A DNA stretch of 19,956 nucleotides, taken from positions 1 to 19,956 of the forward strand of contig JAQAZZ010000140.1 of the NCBI GenBank assembly GCA_032127075.1, given 5' to 3'. This document shows positions 1 through 8,711 of the stretch, piece after piece. This DNA is from GCA-2699445 sp032127075 (GTDB taxonomy: Bacteria; Actinomycetota; Actinomycetes; S36-B12; GCA-2699445). The notes under the pieces are model-generated. The model was not told the DNA's origin, ran no database searches, and was given only the letters and a program-made list of their open reading frames with translations. Position 1 is the first letter of the stretch, and each line of letters begins with the position of its first letter. The translations under genes were made by a program, and so were the position numbers.

Positions 1-1285
1 TGCCACGTGCCAGCACCCGGGCCCGCATCCGACTGCTGAACGACTCCAGTGACACCTGGTCGTCCCGGGTCATGTCGGCGAGGCCGAAGGCGCCGCTGTC
101 GACATTGTCTACGAGCTCGAAGGACCTGTTCTGCCCGGTCACATACGTGGGCCAAGCGCCATAGGTGGTCTGCAGGTTGCCCGCCCCCCAGGTGAACTGG
201 TCGACGAGCGGCCCGAACGGCAGCTCACCGCGGGTCACTCCCTGTTCCTGGACGAGGATCGGCAGCACCTGACCGGACAGGTCGAACGGCTGGTACTGCT
301 CACCGAACCCGTGCACAGCCGCGCCCCGGGACCGCTGCGAGGTCAGCTGGATGCTGTTTATGCGCTTGCCGGACTTCGTCTCGCCCGCCTTCACGTCGAA
401 CTTCATCGCCGCGACGCCCTTGCCTCGCTTGTCCTGCTTCATGACGACCTTGTAGTCGGCCTTGTCGCCGCCCCCGCGCAGCTTGCCCGTGATCACTGCC
501 TTCTTCCCTGCCGCCTTGACCTTCTTGATGTTCTGCTTGGTGAGCTTGACATCACGGTCGATGTCCGCCCAGAAGGCACCCGCCTCGAAGCGCTCGGTCC
601 AGGAGATGTCGCTCCTGCTGGCAGCCACGAACGAGCGGCCCTTGTCGCTCGCCCAGGCGACGCGTCCCTTGCCGTCCTTGACCGTGACCTTGCGCTTCTT
701 CACCTGGACCCGGAACTCGCCCACCTTCGCAGTTCCGCGGGCCTTCTTCTTGATCTTCACCTTGCCCGGGACCATCGGGTTGAACTTGTTCTCCGGAACC
801 GTCGTGGAGTAGCCGACCTCGACCTCCTCGGTGTTGCTCACCGAGCGCTCCGTCGTCTTCGTCTTCGCGATCAGCGCCCGAATGTCGTAGGTGCCGCCCG
901 TGTACGGAGGGACATCCCCGCTGCCCTGCCCGGAGGAATTGGTCCGCACTGTCTGGATCGTGGTCCACGGCGTGTTGACGTCGGATTCTTGGATCTGCAC
1001 GTCGTACTTGCCGGGCGGGGAGACGGTCACGGTCACCCCGATGGTGCCGGGAAGTTCCACCTTCGGCGCAGCCACGGTGATAGCGACGGTGGGCGCCTTC
1101 TTCTTCTTCCCGGGGGCACTTCTGGGCAGCGCGGGCACCGGATCAGCGGCCGAGGTCGCGCTCTGGCCCGACACTGGGAGGTCCTGGGCATCGTCTGAGA
1201 AGTCCGGGGCGGCGGCCGCCGACCACCCTGATCCGAGCGCCAGAGCGCCGGCCACGACGAGAACCGTGACTTGTTTGTCCCGCAT
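1..1285 (-). CDS. Secreted GH31 family glycoside hydrolase (alpha-glucosidase/YihQ-like), N-terminal part
   Basis: Partial gene: 428 codons are visible and the frame runs off the left edge without a stop, so the C-terminal catalytic barrel is missing. The ATG at 1285 follows CAGGAG closely. Residues 1-26 form a Sec signal peptide (basic start, VTVLVVAGALAL core, Ala-rich end). Residues of roughly 60-150 look like an Ig-like beta domain introduced by a KKKK stretch. A Lys-rich beta-sandwich follows, then GFGEQYQPFDLSGQ at about 326-339 and the segment PILVQEQGVTRG. These are characteristic of the N-terminal mutarotase-like domain of GH31 enzymes of the YihQ/sulfoquinovosidase-like branch, where this loop lines the active site. 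The likely role is extracellular hydrolysis of an alpha-linked sugar. The catalytic aspartates lie outside the window, so substrate cannot be judged. Family call is fairly firm; subfamily is inference. Confidence 0.82.
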   Translation of the reverse strand, partial: MRDKQVTVLVVAGALALGSGWSAAAAPDFSDDAQDLPVSGQSATSAADPVPALPRSAPGKKKKAPTVAITVAAPKVELPGTIGVTVTVSPPGKYDVQIQESDVNTPWTTIQTVRTNSSGQGSGDVPPYTGGTYDIRALIAKTKTTERSVSNTEEVEVGYSTTVPENKFNPMVPGKVKIKKKARGTAKVGEFRVQVKKRKVTVKDGKGRVAWASDKGRSFVAASRSDISWTERFEAGAFWADIDRDVKLTKQNIKKVKAAGKKAVITGKLRGGGDKADYKVVMKQDKRGKGVAAMKFDVKAGETKSGKRINSIQLTSQRSRGAAVHGFGEQYQPFDLSGQVLPILVQEQGVTRGELPFGPLVDQFTWGAGNLQTTYGAWPTYVTGQNRSFELVDNVDSGAFGLADMTRDDQVSLESFSSRMRARVLARG

Positions 1286-1594
1286 TGGATCTCCTGATTT
1301 GCCGGTGCTACTCACTGTCGGCCCCACCCTAGTCACGGGGAGTTTCGGTTGCCGCGCAACTGAGCATTTCCTGCGGGATCGACGCAACGGATGCCCTGCG
1401 GCGGAGCGGATTGAAAGGAGCCACCAGTGCCCGCGTGCCGTTGCGGCCCCTGGTCCCCTGCGTGCGCCGGTCGTGCCCATGGGGCCGGGCGGTCACCGGG
1501 AATCGGACCCGGCGCAGCACTTCCGCCGCAGCACTTCCGCCGATGTATCGCAGCGGCTTGCGAGGACTACCCTTGGACTACGGGGAGGTGGATC
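1286..1594. other. Intergenic region between divergent genes
   Basis: This 309-base gap separates the minus-strand GH31 gene from the plus-strand membrane protein gene, so both promoters should lie here. It holds a 13-bp palindrome GTTGCCGCGCAAC at 1348-1360 on the GH31 side and a perfect 14-bp tandem duplication at 1513-1540. It also holds a strong Shine-Dalgarno sequence AAAGGAG at 1414-1420, followed by a GTG at 1427 whose frame stays open into the downstream gene. That would add 56 residues to the protein if used. No convincing sigma-70 hexamer pair was identified, and no RNA gene is apparent. Confidence 0.6.
1513..1540. repeat. 14-bp perfect tandem duplication
   Basis: The unit CGCAGCACTTCCGC occurs twice in immediate succession, and CG of a partial third copy follows. 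It lies 55-82 bases upstream of the ATG at 1595. Since 14 is not a multiple of three, the duplication would shift the frame of any coding extension starting at 1427. That slightly favours a non-coding, leader or regulatory location. Confidence 0.7.
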
Positions 1595-4500
1595 ATGGAC
1601 TCCGTCCCGCGCACCGATCACCGAGGCAGTTCCGGCACGCTCACCGGGCCGGATGGCACCCTCAGATGCCCGCTGTGCGCCGGGGAGATCACCGCCGAGT
1701 CCGGGGAATACGGACCGGGCCGTGCGATCTGCAGCAGCGGTCGGCATGTCATCGTTCTTGCCGACGCCCGCAGGGCGCAGGAGTACCGAGCGGCTGCACT
1801 CGATTCTCGGGAGACCGCTCGAGCGTGGCAGGACCGGGCTCGGGAAGCCGCCGAGCAGGCCCGGCAGGCCGCCGAATTCGCCGATCAGTGGCACCGAGCC
1901 GCCCATGACGCCGAGGTCTACGCACGCGCCACGGCGATGCGGCCGCGTGCCGCGGCAGCTACCGCCCACCCCGCCTCGGCTGTGCCGCCAGCCGCCGTCG
2001 CACCTAGGCCCATGGAGCAGTCCGCGCCTTCACCGCCTGCCGCGCCGTTGGCCTCCCCCCGAGAGCCGCACAAGCCCGCCCTCCCCACAGCCGTGCTGCT
2101 GCAGGGCACCGGTGCCCTCATGATCCTCGGCGCCGCGGTACTCATCTCGGCGGTGGCGTGGACCATCCTGCCGCCCACGGGTCAAGCGCTGCTGCTCATG
2201 GGCATGGTCGCGGCGCTGGGGGCCATCACTGTGGCCATCAAGCACCGGGTACCCACCACCAGCATGATCCTCGCCGCCCTGACCGTGGGCGTGATGATCG
2301 TTGTTGCCCTGGGCCTGCCGGCCGTGCTGCCCGACGTGAACCTGCGCATCTACCCCGCGGTCGCCTCCGCCGTGGCCACTGTTGTGCTGCTTGTGTCCGG
2401 GCGATACGGCGGCGTCATGCTGTGGCGCCACGTCGGATGGGCATCGGTGCCGGTGACAGCAGCACTCTTCACGTACCTGCTCCTCGCAGGCCAGCCGGTC
2501 AGCATCATGTCCTGGTCCCTGGCGGGGATTCTCCTGTCGATCCAGGCAGCCGCCCTGCTTCTCGTGGCCGACCGACAGCGCCGCTCGGACTCCGAAACAT
2601 CAGCAACGGCGTGGTGGGCCGGCGTGGCGGTGACGCTGGCCGCGGCGGCGGCAACAGCCGGTGCAGCGGCGTGGACTGCAGTGGGGGCGTCGGCCCTTGC
2701 AGCCCACGAGCGGATCTGGACGACGCTGGCGGTGGTTGCCCTGGCAGCAGCGAGCACGGTTGCCGCCAGGACCAGCCGCGGGGTGCTTCCCCGACTCCCC
2801 GCGACGATCGCGGCGTGGCCGACTGCGCTGCTGCCCCTGGCTGTCGCAATCATGGCCACCCCTCCCGCATTGGCCACCGCTGCGGCCGCGCTGCTGCTGC
2901 CGGCGGTTGTGCTGCTCGAACTCATCGGCGGCACGGCAGTCTTCCTCCGTTCGACAGAACACTCGCAGTCACGGGCTGCGGCCCGGGGCTGGATCTTCGG
3001 CGCCCTGCTGTGGGCGCCGGTCTGGCTGTTGGTGACGGCACCTGCAATCGGGACCCCGGGCGACTACTTGTGGCTGGCCGGTCTGGCTGTGATGTTGTCC
3101 CTAGGCGGGTTCCTCGCCGTCGCCGGGCTTTCGCTGCGCCGCGGAGGTCCAGTGGGAGCCGGCGTCGCGATCGCGGTCGCCGCCTGGACGGTCGCGTGGG
3201 TTGCCGGGTACCTCGGCGACGCGGTGGAGTCGCTCACAATCCCGATCCTCGCTGCCCTTCTGGCCCCCGGGTTGCTGGGCCAGCGCCGGATCCCCTCATT
3301 GCGGTTGCCCCCGCTGTGGGCGCCCTTGGTGACGCTGCTCTTGGCCAGCCCCACCTTCCTGATCGCCCTGGCCGACTACCGCGCAGACGCGCAGCTGCAA
3401 CCATTCCGCGCGGCAGCCATCGTCGCGGGTCTGGCGCTGGCGGCGGCCCTGGGCTGGCGCATCCGCGGCGGGCACACCATCGTCGCCGGCGCTGCTGCTT
3501 TGGTCGCAGCCGAGTTCGCCCTCGTGACGCTGGCCCAACGCGGCATCGACCTCATCGAGACTCGCACCGCGGTTCTGGCGCTGGCCCTGGCAGCCACCGT
3601 CGGCACCGCCCGATCGGAGGGTGTCGTGCAGCGCCGGCACGCCGGACTCGCCGTCGGCGTGGCCGCGTTCCTGGTGCCCTCGTACCTGATCGCCCTGGGC
3701 GATCCGCTGTTCGCGCTGGACTGGTCCATCGCCCGCGGCACTGCCCTCGTGGTGGTTCTCGCAGCCGTCGCCGCACTCACGTGGCGCAGCTATCCGCGGA
3801 CGGCCGTCGCCAGTGCCCTCGCCGATCTGGCGCTGTTGGCGTGGTGGTGGGGCTTCTGGGTGGCCGGGTCGGCGTACGCCGACATCGTGGAGGTGTGGAC
3901 CGCACCCTGGGCACTGCTGGCCACGTTCGGAACCTGGCTGTGGCTGCGCGCCATACCGTCAGCACCTCGCTGGAGCCTCGCCGTGCCCGTGGCGGCCGTG
4001 CTGGTCACGTCCGCGCTCGCGGCCGCAGTCACACCGCTGGGCCGCGGCGGAGCATGGGACGATCTTCGCGCGGGCGTTGTTCTGAGCGTCTTGTGGCTGC
4101 TGACCTTCGCCCTGTGGCGCACCCCAAGACTGGCAGCGGCGCTCGGCATCGGCGCAGTCTCACTCACCTGGTACCAGATCGTGGCCGTAGCGACCGACCG
4201 ACTACCAGCCACCCCCGTAGAGGTCTACACCTGGTCGGGCGCGGCCGCACTCGCCGGCGCCACCGCACTAGCCGTGCGCGCACTACGGCGTCCGATCAGC
4301 ACCGTGTTGTCCATCGCCCCCACGGTGACGCTCATGTTCCTCCCCACGGCCCTCATGGCCTGGTCCACGGGCGTTGTCAACTGGCGGGTGTGGTTCGTGC
4401 TGGTCGCCGCGAGCGCTGTGATGGTGGCCGGGATCCACTACAGGTGGGCGGGGGCGGTGTATCCCGCGCTGCTGTCCATCGCAGTTGTGCTGATACCGGT

Positions 4501-4642
4501 GCTGACCCGGTTGGCGCAAGACCTGCCGACCTACGTGCCGCTGACGCTGATGGGAACCGTGCTGCTGGTGATCGGCGCGCGGTTGGAGGCGCTGCGCCGG
4601 CAGGGCAGGCATTTCGCCCACTGGAACTCCCGCCTGCATTGA
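1595..4642 (+). CDS. Giant polytopic membrane protein with N-terminal zinc-ribbon-like motif (SCO7613 C-terminal-domain type)
   Basis: A protein of 1015 residues if translated from the ATG at 1595, which follows GGGGAGGTGG. A GTG at 1427 with a good AAAGGAG site is the alternative start, but the 56 extra codons have poorer third-position GC. Near the N-terminus a CPLC motif (C25, C28) and C46-SSGRH51 resemble a zinc ribbon. A long Ala/Arg/Glu helix with coiled-coil character follows (about 56-115), then a Pro-rich linker. From about residue 165 to the end the protein is a near-continuous series of hydrophobic helices, well over twenty, separated by short Arg-containing loops. The first of these resembles the start of the actinobacterial SCO7613 C-terminal membrane domain (GALxxLGAAVLISAVAW). 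Function is unknown in that family; a lipid or envelope role is only a guess. The SRPBCC gene starts 69 bases downstream and probably shares the transcript. Confidence 0.8.
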   Translation: MDSVPRTDHRGSSGTLTGPDGTLRCPLCAGEITAESGEYGPGRAICSSGRHVIVLADARRAQEYRAAALDSRETARAWQDRAREAAEQARQAAEFADQWHRAAHDAEVYARATAMRPRAAAATAHPASAVPPAAVAPRPMEQSAPSPPAAPLASPREPHKPALPTAVLLQGTGALMILGAAVLISAVAWTILPPTGQALLLMGMVAALGAITVAIKHRVPTTSMILAALTVGVMIVVALGLPAVLPDVNLRIYPAVASAVATVVLLVSGRYGGVMLWRHVGWASVPVTAALFTYLLLAGQPVSIMSWSLAGILLSIQAAALLLVADRQRRSDSETSATAWWAGVAVTLAAAAATAGAAAWTAVGASALAAHERIWTTLAVVALAAASTVAARTSRGVLPRLPATIAAWPTALLPLAVAIMATPPALATAAAALLLPAVVLLELIGGTAVFLRSTEHSQSRAAARGWIFGALLWAPVWLLVTAPAIGTPGDYLWLAGLAVMLSLGGFLAVAGLSLRRGGPVGAGVAIAVAAWTVAWVAGYLGDAVESLTIPILAALLAPGLLGQRRIPSLRLPPLWAPLVTLLLASPTFLIALADYRADAQLQPFRAAAIVAGLALAAALGWRIRGGHTIVAGAAALVAAEFALVTLAQRGIDLIETRTAVLALALAATVGTARSEGVVQRRHAGLAVGVAAFLVPSYLIALGDPLFALDWSIARGTALVVVLAAVAALTWRSYPRTAVASALADLALLAWWWGFWVAGSAYADIVEVWTAPWALLATFGTWLWLRAIPSAPRWSLAVPVAAVLVTSALAAAVTPLGRGGAWDDLRAGVVLSVLWLLTFALWRTPRLAAALGIGAVSLTWYQIVAVATDRLPATPVEVYTWSGAAALAGATALAVRALRRPISTVLSIAPTVTLMFLPTALMAWSTGVVNWRVWFVLVAASAVMVAGIHYRWAGAVYPALLSIAVVLIPVLTRLAQDLPTYVPLTLMGTVLLVIGARLEALRRQGRHFAHWNSRLH

Positions 4643-4711
4643 CGCCCGTGCCCGCGGCCAGCTCGGTGCCGACAACGGACCACCCACCCCCGCGCCTGAG
4701 AGGATGAGTTC

Positions 4712-5377
4712 ATGGAACGTCACCGCAAGGGCATCGGGCCACTGGCGCTGGGGGTCGCCGCTGCAGCGGCCGCCTACATCGCTGTCCTGCGGCCGCGCCA
4801 GCTGCAGTGGGGGGCCACCCGCTCCGAACTCGAATCCGCACTGCCGGGCGACGACGTCCTCCCGCGAGCCTCTTTGACTGCCACGCGGGCCATCTCCGTA
4901 GGCGCAACCGTCGAGGACGTCTGGCCCTGGGTGGCCCAGATGGGCCAGGGCCGAGGCGGGCTGTACTCCTACGACTGGCTGGAGAACCTCGTCGGCTGTC
5001 AGATGCACAGCGCCGACCACATCGTCGCCGAATGGCAACCCGTGGCACCCGGTGACGAGTTTCGACTCCATCCGGACATCGCGCTTCAGGTGGCGGCGGC
5101 AGCGCCACCTGAAGCGCTGGTTGTGCGTGGCGGGATAGGGCTCAGCGGTCGCACGTCTGATTCGGATCCAGGAACTCCCTACGACTTCACGTGGTCCTTC
5201 GTCGTCGTCCCCGACGGACCAGGGCGCTCACGGCTGATCATCCGCGAGCGCTACCTGTACCTCACGGCGTGGGCTGCAGCACTGGTCGAGCCGGTGTCAG
5301 TGGTCAGCTTCCTGATGACCGAGAGGATGCTGCGCGGGATTCGGGACCGCGCCGAAAGACGCGGCGGGTCCGAGTAG
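4712..5377 (+). CDS. SRPBCC (polyketide cyclase-like) family protein with N-terminal membrane anchor
   Basis: A protein of 221 residues. The ATG at 4712 is preceded by GAGAGGATGA. Residues of about 9-25 form one hydrophobic helix, so the rest is likely membrane-tethered. The body shows the pattern of a widespread actinobacterial SRPBCC subgroup: an LPGDD segment at 44-48, a beta strand ending in WPWVAQMGQGRGGLYSYDWL (71-90), ENLVG and a HSAD motif near 99-102. A C-terminal helix follows, rich in hydrophobics and then arginine. The START/Bet v1-type fold binds hydrophobic ligands in a central cavity. Neither the ligand nor any enzymatic activity can be read from the sequence. It is probably co-transcribed with the large membrane protein and is followed by a strong terminator. 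Confidence 0.85.
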   Translation: MERHRKGIGPLALGVAAAAAAYIAVLRPRQLQWGATRSELESALPGDDVLPRASLTATRAISVGATVEDVWPWVAQMGQGRGGLYSYDWLENLVGCQMHSADHIVAEWQPVAPGDEFRLHPDIALQVAAAAPPEALVVRGGIGLSGRTSDSDPGTPYDFTWSFVVVPDGPGRSRLIIRERYLYLTAWAAALVEPVSVVSFLMTERMLRGIRDRAERRGGSE

Positions 5378-5431
5378 CTACTCCCCCACCGTCGACGGTC
5401 CCAGGACCTGCACCAACTGCCGACCCGCCCG

Positions 5432-5463
5432 CCCGCCTGGTCAGCAGCCGATCAGGCGGGTTT
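5432..5463 (+). terminator. Intrinsic terminator after the SRPBCC gene
   Basis: An 11-bp stem formed by 5432-5442 (CCCGCCTGGTC) and 5450-5460 (GATCAGGCGGG), with one G-U pair and a 7-base loop, is followed directly by TTTCGTT. It lies 54 bases after the stop of the SRPBCC gene and between two convergent genes. On the minus strand the same stem is followed by GC-rich sequence, so it should work mainly for the plus-strand genes. Confidence 0.8.
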
Positions 5464-5505
5464 CGTTGATCCGAATCGGCCGCCGTCTGGTCGACCAGGT
5501 GCGGT

Positions 5506-6810
5506 TCACAGCCACGGGTCGTCTGAATCCCTGGGTATCTCGCCGCCCTGCCTGCGGCTCTTGTAGCCGCGCGACTTGCGCGCACGGTCGGCTGAGAACC
5601 GTTTCGAGGTGTACTGCCTGTCCCGATCTGCCATCAGTCGGCGCGACTGCGTCAGCCAGTCCGCCTCGGCGCGCAGATCGTCATCCATCAACTCCGGTGG
5701 CGCACCGACGATGGCCGCGGTCGCAGCCGCGAGGGTGCCGTCGGCCGCGGCGAAGTCGCCGGCCGACAGCTGCGCCTCCGCCTCCTTCTTGGCCTGCTGC
5801 GCTTCGAGGAAGAGCACTTCCCGCTGCACTGTGGGGTTCGGCACCCGTCCTTGTGCCACATCGAGGGGCACCACGTTGACCGACACGGGAATGGTCACGG
5901 TGTGCTGGGTCATGCCCGGCAACTCGACGTAGCCCAGTTCCAGCCGCGCCACCTGCGCCAATCCGAGCGCCGCCATCGCGGGGACCGAGATCTTGATGGT
6001 CACCCGCCGCTTCTCGCCGGAGTAGAAGTCGCCTAGTTCTGCAAGGACCCCGCCTTCGACGACCTGAGCCGAGAGGCCGTCGTTGAGCAGCGCGACCGAC
6101 TCGACCTGGCCCGACGGCGCGATCAGCAGGTTCGCGGCCTGCACCGTCTTGGAGAGCAGCCCGTCCAACTCCATCGCCACAGCGGCGGCGGCAGCATCGG
6201 CGTGCTCGGCGAATGAATGGTTGCCCACACCGCCGGACGCAACCGCGGTGAGGATCGATTCGTCGTAGCCGGTGCCGATCCCGATCGTCGACGTGGTGAC
6301 CGCCTGCTGGCCGGCGGCACGCGCCACACCTGCCAGCTTCTCGGGGTCGGTTTCGCCGGAGTTGGCGTGCCCGTCGGACAGCAGCAGAACGGTTGCCCCG
6401 GTATCCGTGCTGGCCCTGCGGGCTTCCTGGAGTCCGCGCAGGTAGCCGGAGGACAGGTCTGTCATGCCGCCGGGGGCGACGGCTGCGATGTCCCGGCGCA
6501 GTCGGTCGCGACCCAGGTCGGCGACCTTGCCCGCGGGGATGGCCACGGCCGCTTGGTGGTCGAAGACGACAAGGCCGAACCGGTCGCGGTCGTCCAGCCG
6601 GTCCACGAGTGCGACGAGGGCCTGTTTGGCGTGCTCCAGCCGGGGGCCGGCCATCGAACCCGACCGGTCGAGCACGACCACTGCGGTGTGCTCCGGGCGC
6701 GGCTCGCCGGTCGCCGGCGCCGCCGGCGCCTCGAGTTCCAGCATCACTGTGACGGTGTCCTCGTTCTCCAAGGCGACCGCATCGACATCGAGATGGGCGT
6801 TGAAATGCAT
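5506..6810 (-). CDS. von Willebrand factor A domain protein (MIDAS type)
   Basis: A protein of 434 residues. The start chosen is the ATG at 6810 behind GGAGGAA; the frame is open further upstream but that extension is Arg/Pro-rich and has no support. Residues 44-220 form a vWA domain with a complete metal-ion-dependent adhesion site: DRSGS at 48-52, T117 in GGMTDLSSG, and D146 in LLLSDGHAN. A beta-sandwich-like region follows, then a helical segment with Ala/Glu repeats near 330-380. The tail is strongly basic (SKRF to KSRRQGG). There is no signal peptide or membrane helix, so it is probably cytosolic and may act in protein-protein assembly as vWA modules do; the partner is unknown. It lies 183 bases downstream of the MFS gene on the same strand and could have its own promoter in that gap. 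Confidence 0.88.
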   Translation of the reverse strand: MHFNAHLDVDAVALENEDTVTVMLELEAPAAPATGEPRPEHTAVVVLDRSGSMAGPRLEHAKQALVALVDRLDDRDRFGLVVFDHQAAVAIPAGKVADLGRDRLRRDIAAVAPGGMTDLSSGYLRGLQEARRASTDTGATVLLLSDGHANSGETDPEKLAGVARAAGQQAVTTSTIGIGTGYDESILTAVASGGVGNHSFAEHADAAAAAVAMELDGLLSKTVQAANLLIAPSGQVESVALLNDGLSAQVVEGGVLAELGDFYSGEKRRVTIKISVPAMAALGLAQVARLELGYVELPGMTQHTVTIPVSVNVVPLDVAQGRVPNPTVQREVLFLEAQQAKKEAEAQLSAGDFAAADGTLAAATAAIVGAPPELMDDDLRAEADWLTQSRRLMADRDRQYTSKRFSADRARKSRGYKSRRQGGEIPRDSDDPWL

Positions 6811-6993
6811 GGTGTTCCTCCGTTTCGATACCCACTGTGAACCTGGGCTCCGACACAAAGGGGCTGCACGGCTCCGCAGGCGGCCCGACCCGGGCTGCGA
6901 CGGGACCGGCGGACGAGCACAATGCAGTGGCGCTGCGGCGATCCGGCTCGCTCTGCACACCCGACCGGGTTGGCGGCCGACGGCCCACTCGCG

Positions 6994-8601
6994 CTATGCG
7001 GCCGCCGCTGCCGCCTTGCCGGACTCCTCGCCGTCGGACACCCCGTCGGGGAGGTTGCGGGTCGTGGTCAAGGACAGCAGCGCCAGCAGCCCGGCCGCGA
7101 GCAGACCGGCGCGCAGCGACTTCAACTGGGCGTCCTCATAGGCCACCACCACCGCCGTCGCCTCCCCCGCCGTCAGCCCGGCGGATTCCGCGGCGGCCTG
7201 GATCTGGTCGGTGGACACGAAGTCCAGCCCCGATTCGGCCGCCACACCGACCTGCCGGTTGACTTCGGCGCTGATCTCCGGACTGGACTGCACATTGCTG
7301 ACGAACACGTTGGTCAACCCCGCCAGGACGATCGCCCCGATCAGGGCCACGCCCATGGAGGATCCCAACTGCTGACCCGTGAACTGCAGTCCCCCGGCTT
7401 CGGCGCGGCCGGATGCGTCCACCGAGGACTGCACGACGTTGCCGAGCTGCGACGCGATCAGCCCCATCCCCACGCCGAGGACGGCCATCGACCAGGCGAA
7501 CCCGGCGTCGTCCAACGTTGGGGACACCACGCCGATGAGGATGAACACTGCCGCAGCGGCGCACCCCAGCCCAACCCGGACGATCGAGCGGACCGAGAAC
7601 CTGGCCGACAACCGTGATCCCAGGGCGGCGAAGACGAACATGGTGATCGACACCGGCAGCATCTTCAGTCCGGTCTCCAGGGCATTGAGGCCGAGCACCA
7701 GCTGCATATACAGCGGCACGACGAAGAACACGCCCATGAGGATGAGGTTCTGGCTGAACAATCCGCCCAGGCCCGCACGCAGCGACGGGATCTTCAGCAA
7801 CTCCGTGTGGACCAGCGGGTCGGTTCCGGTTGCCTCCCGGTGTCGCTGCCACGCGAGGAAGGCCCACAGAAGCGCGCCGCCGCACGCGATCACGAAAATC
7901 GTGAGCGCAAATCCGAACGGTTCGACTGGCGAGTCCTTGGGCTGCACCCACCCCCACGTGCTCGATTGCAGCGTTCCCAGGACGATCGCGCCCAGACCCG
8001 TTGCGGACAGGGCAACACCCACCACGTCCAGTTTCGGGGCGGGTCCGGAGCGTACCGAGTCGCCGACGTAGCGGACCATCAGCAGGATGAAGGCGACGAG
8101 CACCACCTCTCCCACGAACACGACCCGCCATGTCAGTTCGCTGGTGGCCCAACCTCCGACGATCGGCCCCACCGCGATGCCCGCACCGGCTACCCCGCCG
8201 AGCACCGCGTAGGCGGCTTTGCGGTGCTTCCCCTCGAAGTTCCCAGCGATCAGAGCCGCAAGCGCGGGCAGCACCAGCGACGCCCCCAGGCCCTCGAGGA
8301 TCGACCACCCGAGGGCGAGGACCGCGACGCTGGGAGCCGCGGCGGTCAAGGCTGAACCGGCGGCGTAGATGACCAGTCCGATCACGAAAGCCCGTCGCCG
8401 CCCGACGATGTCTCCGATCTTGGCGCCCGCGAGCATGAACATCGCCATCACCAGGCTGTACAGCGTGATGACCGCCTGAATGGTGGTGACCGTCGTGTCG
8501 AAGTCCGAGACCAGTGTGCTGATGGAAACGTTCATCACCGACTGGTCGAGCACCATCACGAACTGCGCGGTGGCCAGCGCTACCAGCGCGGGGCGGTTCA
8601 T
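6994..8601 (-). CDS. MFS transporter, DHA2/EmrB-QacA type (14 helices), probable drug or metabolite exporter
   Basis: A protein of 535 residues starting at the ATG at 8601, which follows AGAGGAA. Upstream in-frame ATGs (for example at 8634) would add hydrophilic residues encoded partly by a tandem repeat, and are less likely. The first helix contains MVLDQSVMNVS, the DHA2 version of the LDxTVVNVA signature. GAKIGDIVGRRR (59-70) is motif A between helices 2 and 3, and GGVAGAGIAVGPIVGG (135-150) is motif C of drug-proton antiporters. The length and spacing of hydrophobic segments fit 14 helices. A large external loop sits before the last helix (about 450-500), and the C-terminus ends in an Ala-rich tail. 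Expected role: proton-driven export across the inner membrane. The substrate cannot be inferred. No regulator gene is adjacent. Confidence 0.9.
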   Translation of the reverse strand: MNRPALVALATAQFVMVLDQSVMNVSISTLVSDFDTTVTTIQAVITLYSLVMAMFMLAGAKIGDIVGRRRAFVIGLVIYAAGSALTAAAPSVAVLALGWSILEGLGASLVLPALAALIAGNFEGKHRKAAYAVLGGVAGAGIAVGPIVGGWATSELTWRVVFVGEVVLVAFILLMVRYVGDSVRSGPAPKLDVVGVALSATGLGAIVLGTLQSSTWGWVQPKDSPVEPFGFALTIFVIACGGALLWAFLAWQRHREATGTDPLVHTELLKIPSLRAGLGGLFSQNLILMGVFFVVPLYMQLVLGLNALETGLKMLPVSITMFVFAALGSRLSARFSVRSIVRVGLGCAAAAVFILIGVVSPTLDDAGFAWSMAVLGVGMGLIASQLGNVVQSSVDASGRAEAGGLQFTGQQLGSSMGVALIGAIVLAGLTNVFVSNVQSSPEISAEVNRQVGVAAESGLDFVSTDQIQAAAESAGLTAGEATAVVVAYEDAQLKSLRAGLLAAGLLALLSLTTTRNLPDGVSDGEESGKAAAAAA

Positions 8602-8640
8602 CAAGCGTTCCTCTCGTGTGCGCGCCGGCGTCATGTCGTC

Positions 8641-8688
8641 GGCAGGGCCATGCACCGGCTGGGCCATGGACCGGCGGGGCCATGCACA
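8641..8688. repeat. Three tandem 16-bp repeats in the MFS gene leader
   Basis: Units at 8641-8656, 8657-8672 and 8673-8688 read GGCAGGGCCATGCACC, GGCTGGGCCATGGACC and GGCGGGGCCATGCACA. They share GGNNGGGCCATGNAC, and variation is confined to four positions. They lie 40-87 bases upstream of the MFS start, between its probable promoter and its ribosome binding site. That is a natural place for a multimeric repressor operator or an RNA-level control element. Confidence 0.75.
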
Positions 8689-8711
8689 AGCGGGGTGCGT
8701 CGGGAAACTGC

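Noticed and set aside
891..2123. A 410-codon plus-strand open frame spanning the GH31 gene and the intergenic region
   Set aside because: The product is Pro/Arg/Ser-rich with no recognisable motif, runs antisense to a gene with a signal peptide and GH31 motifs, and crosses into another gene.
2158..4707. An 849-codon open frame on the plus strand, overlapping the giant membrane protein gene
   Set aside because: It is an out-of-frame shadow of the membrane protein in GC-rich DNA: its product is Arg/Gly/His-rich without any domain, while the overlapping frame gives coherent transmembrane helices.
5681..6988. A 435-codon minus-strand open frame over the vWA gene
   Set aside because: It is Arg/Gly-rich shadow sequence; the neighbouring frame carries the intact MIDAS motif and a good ribosome binding site.
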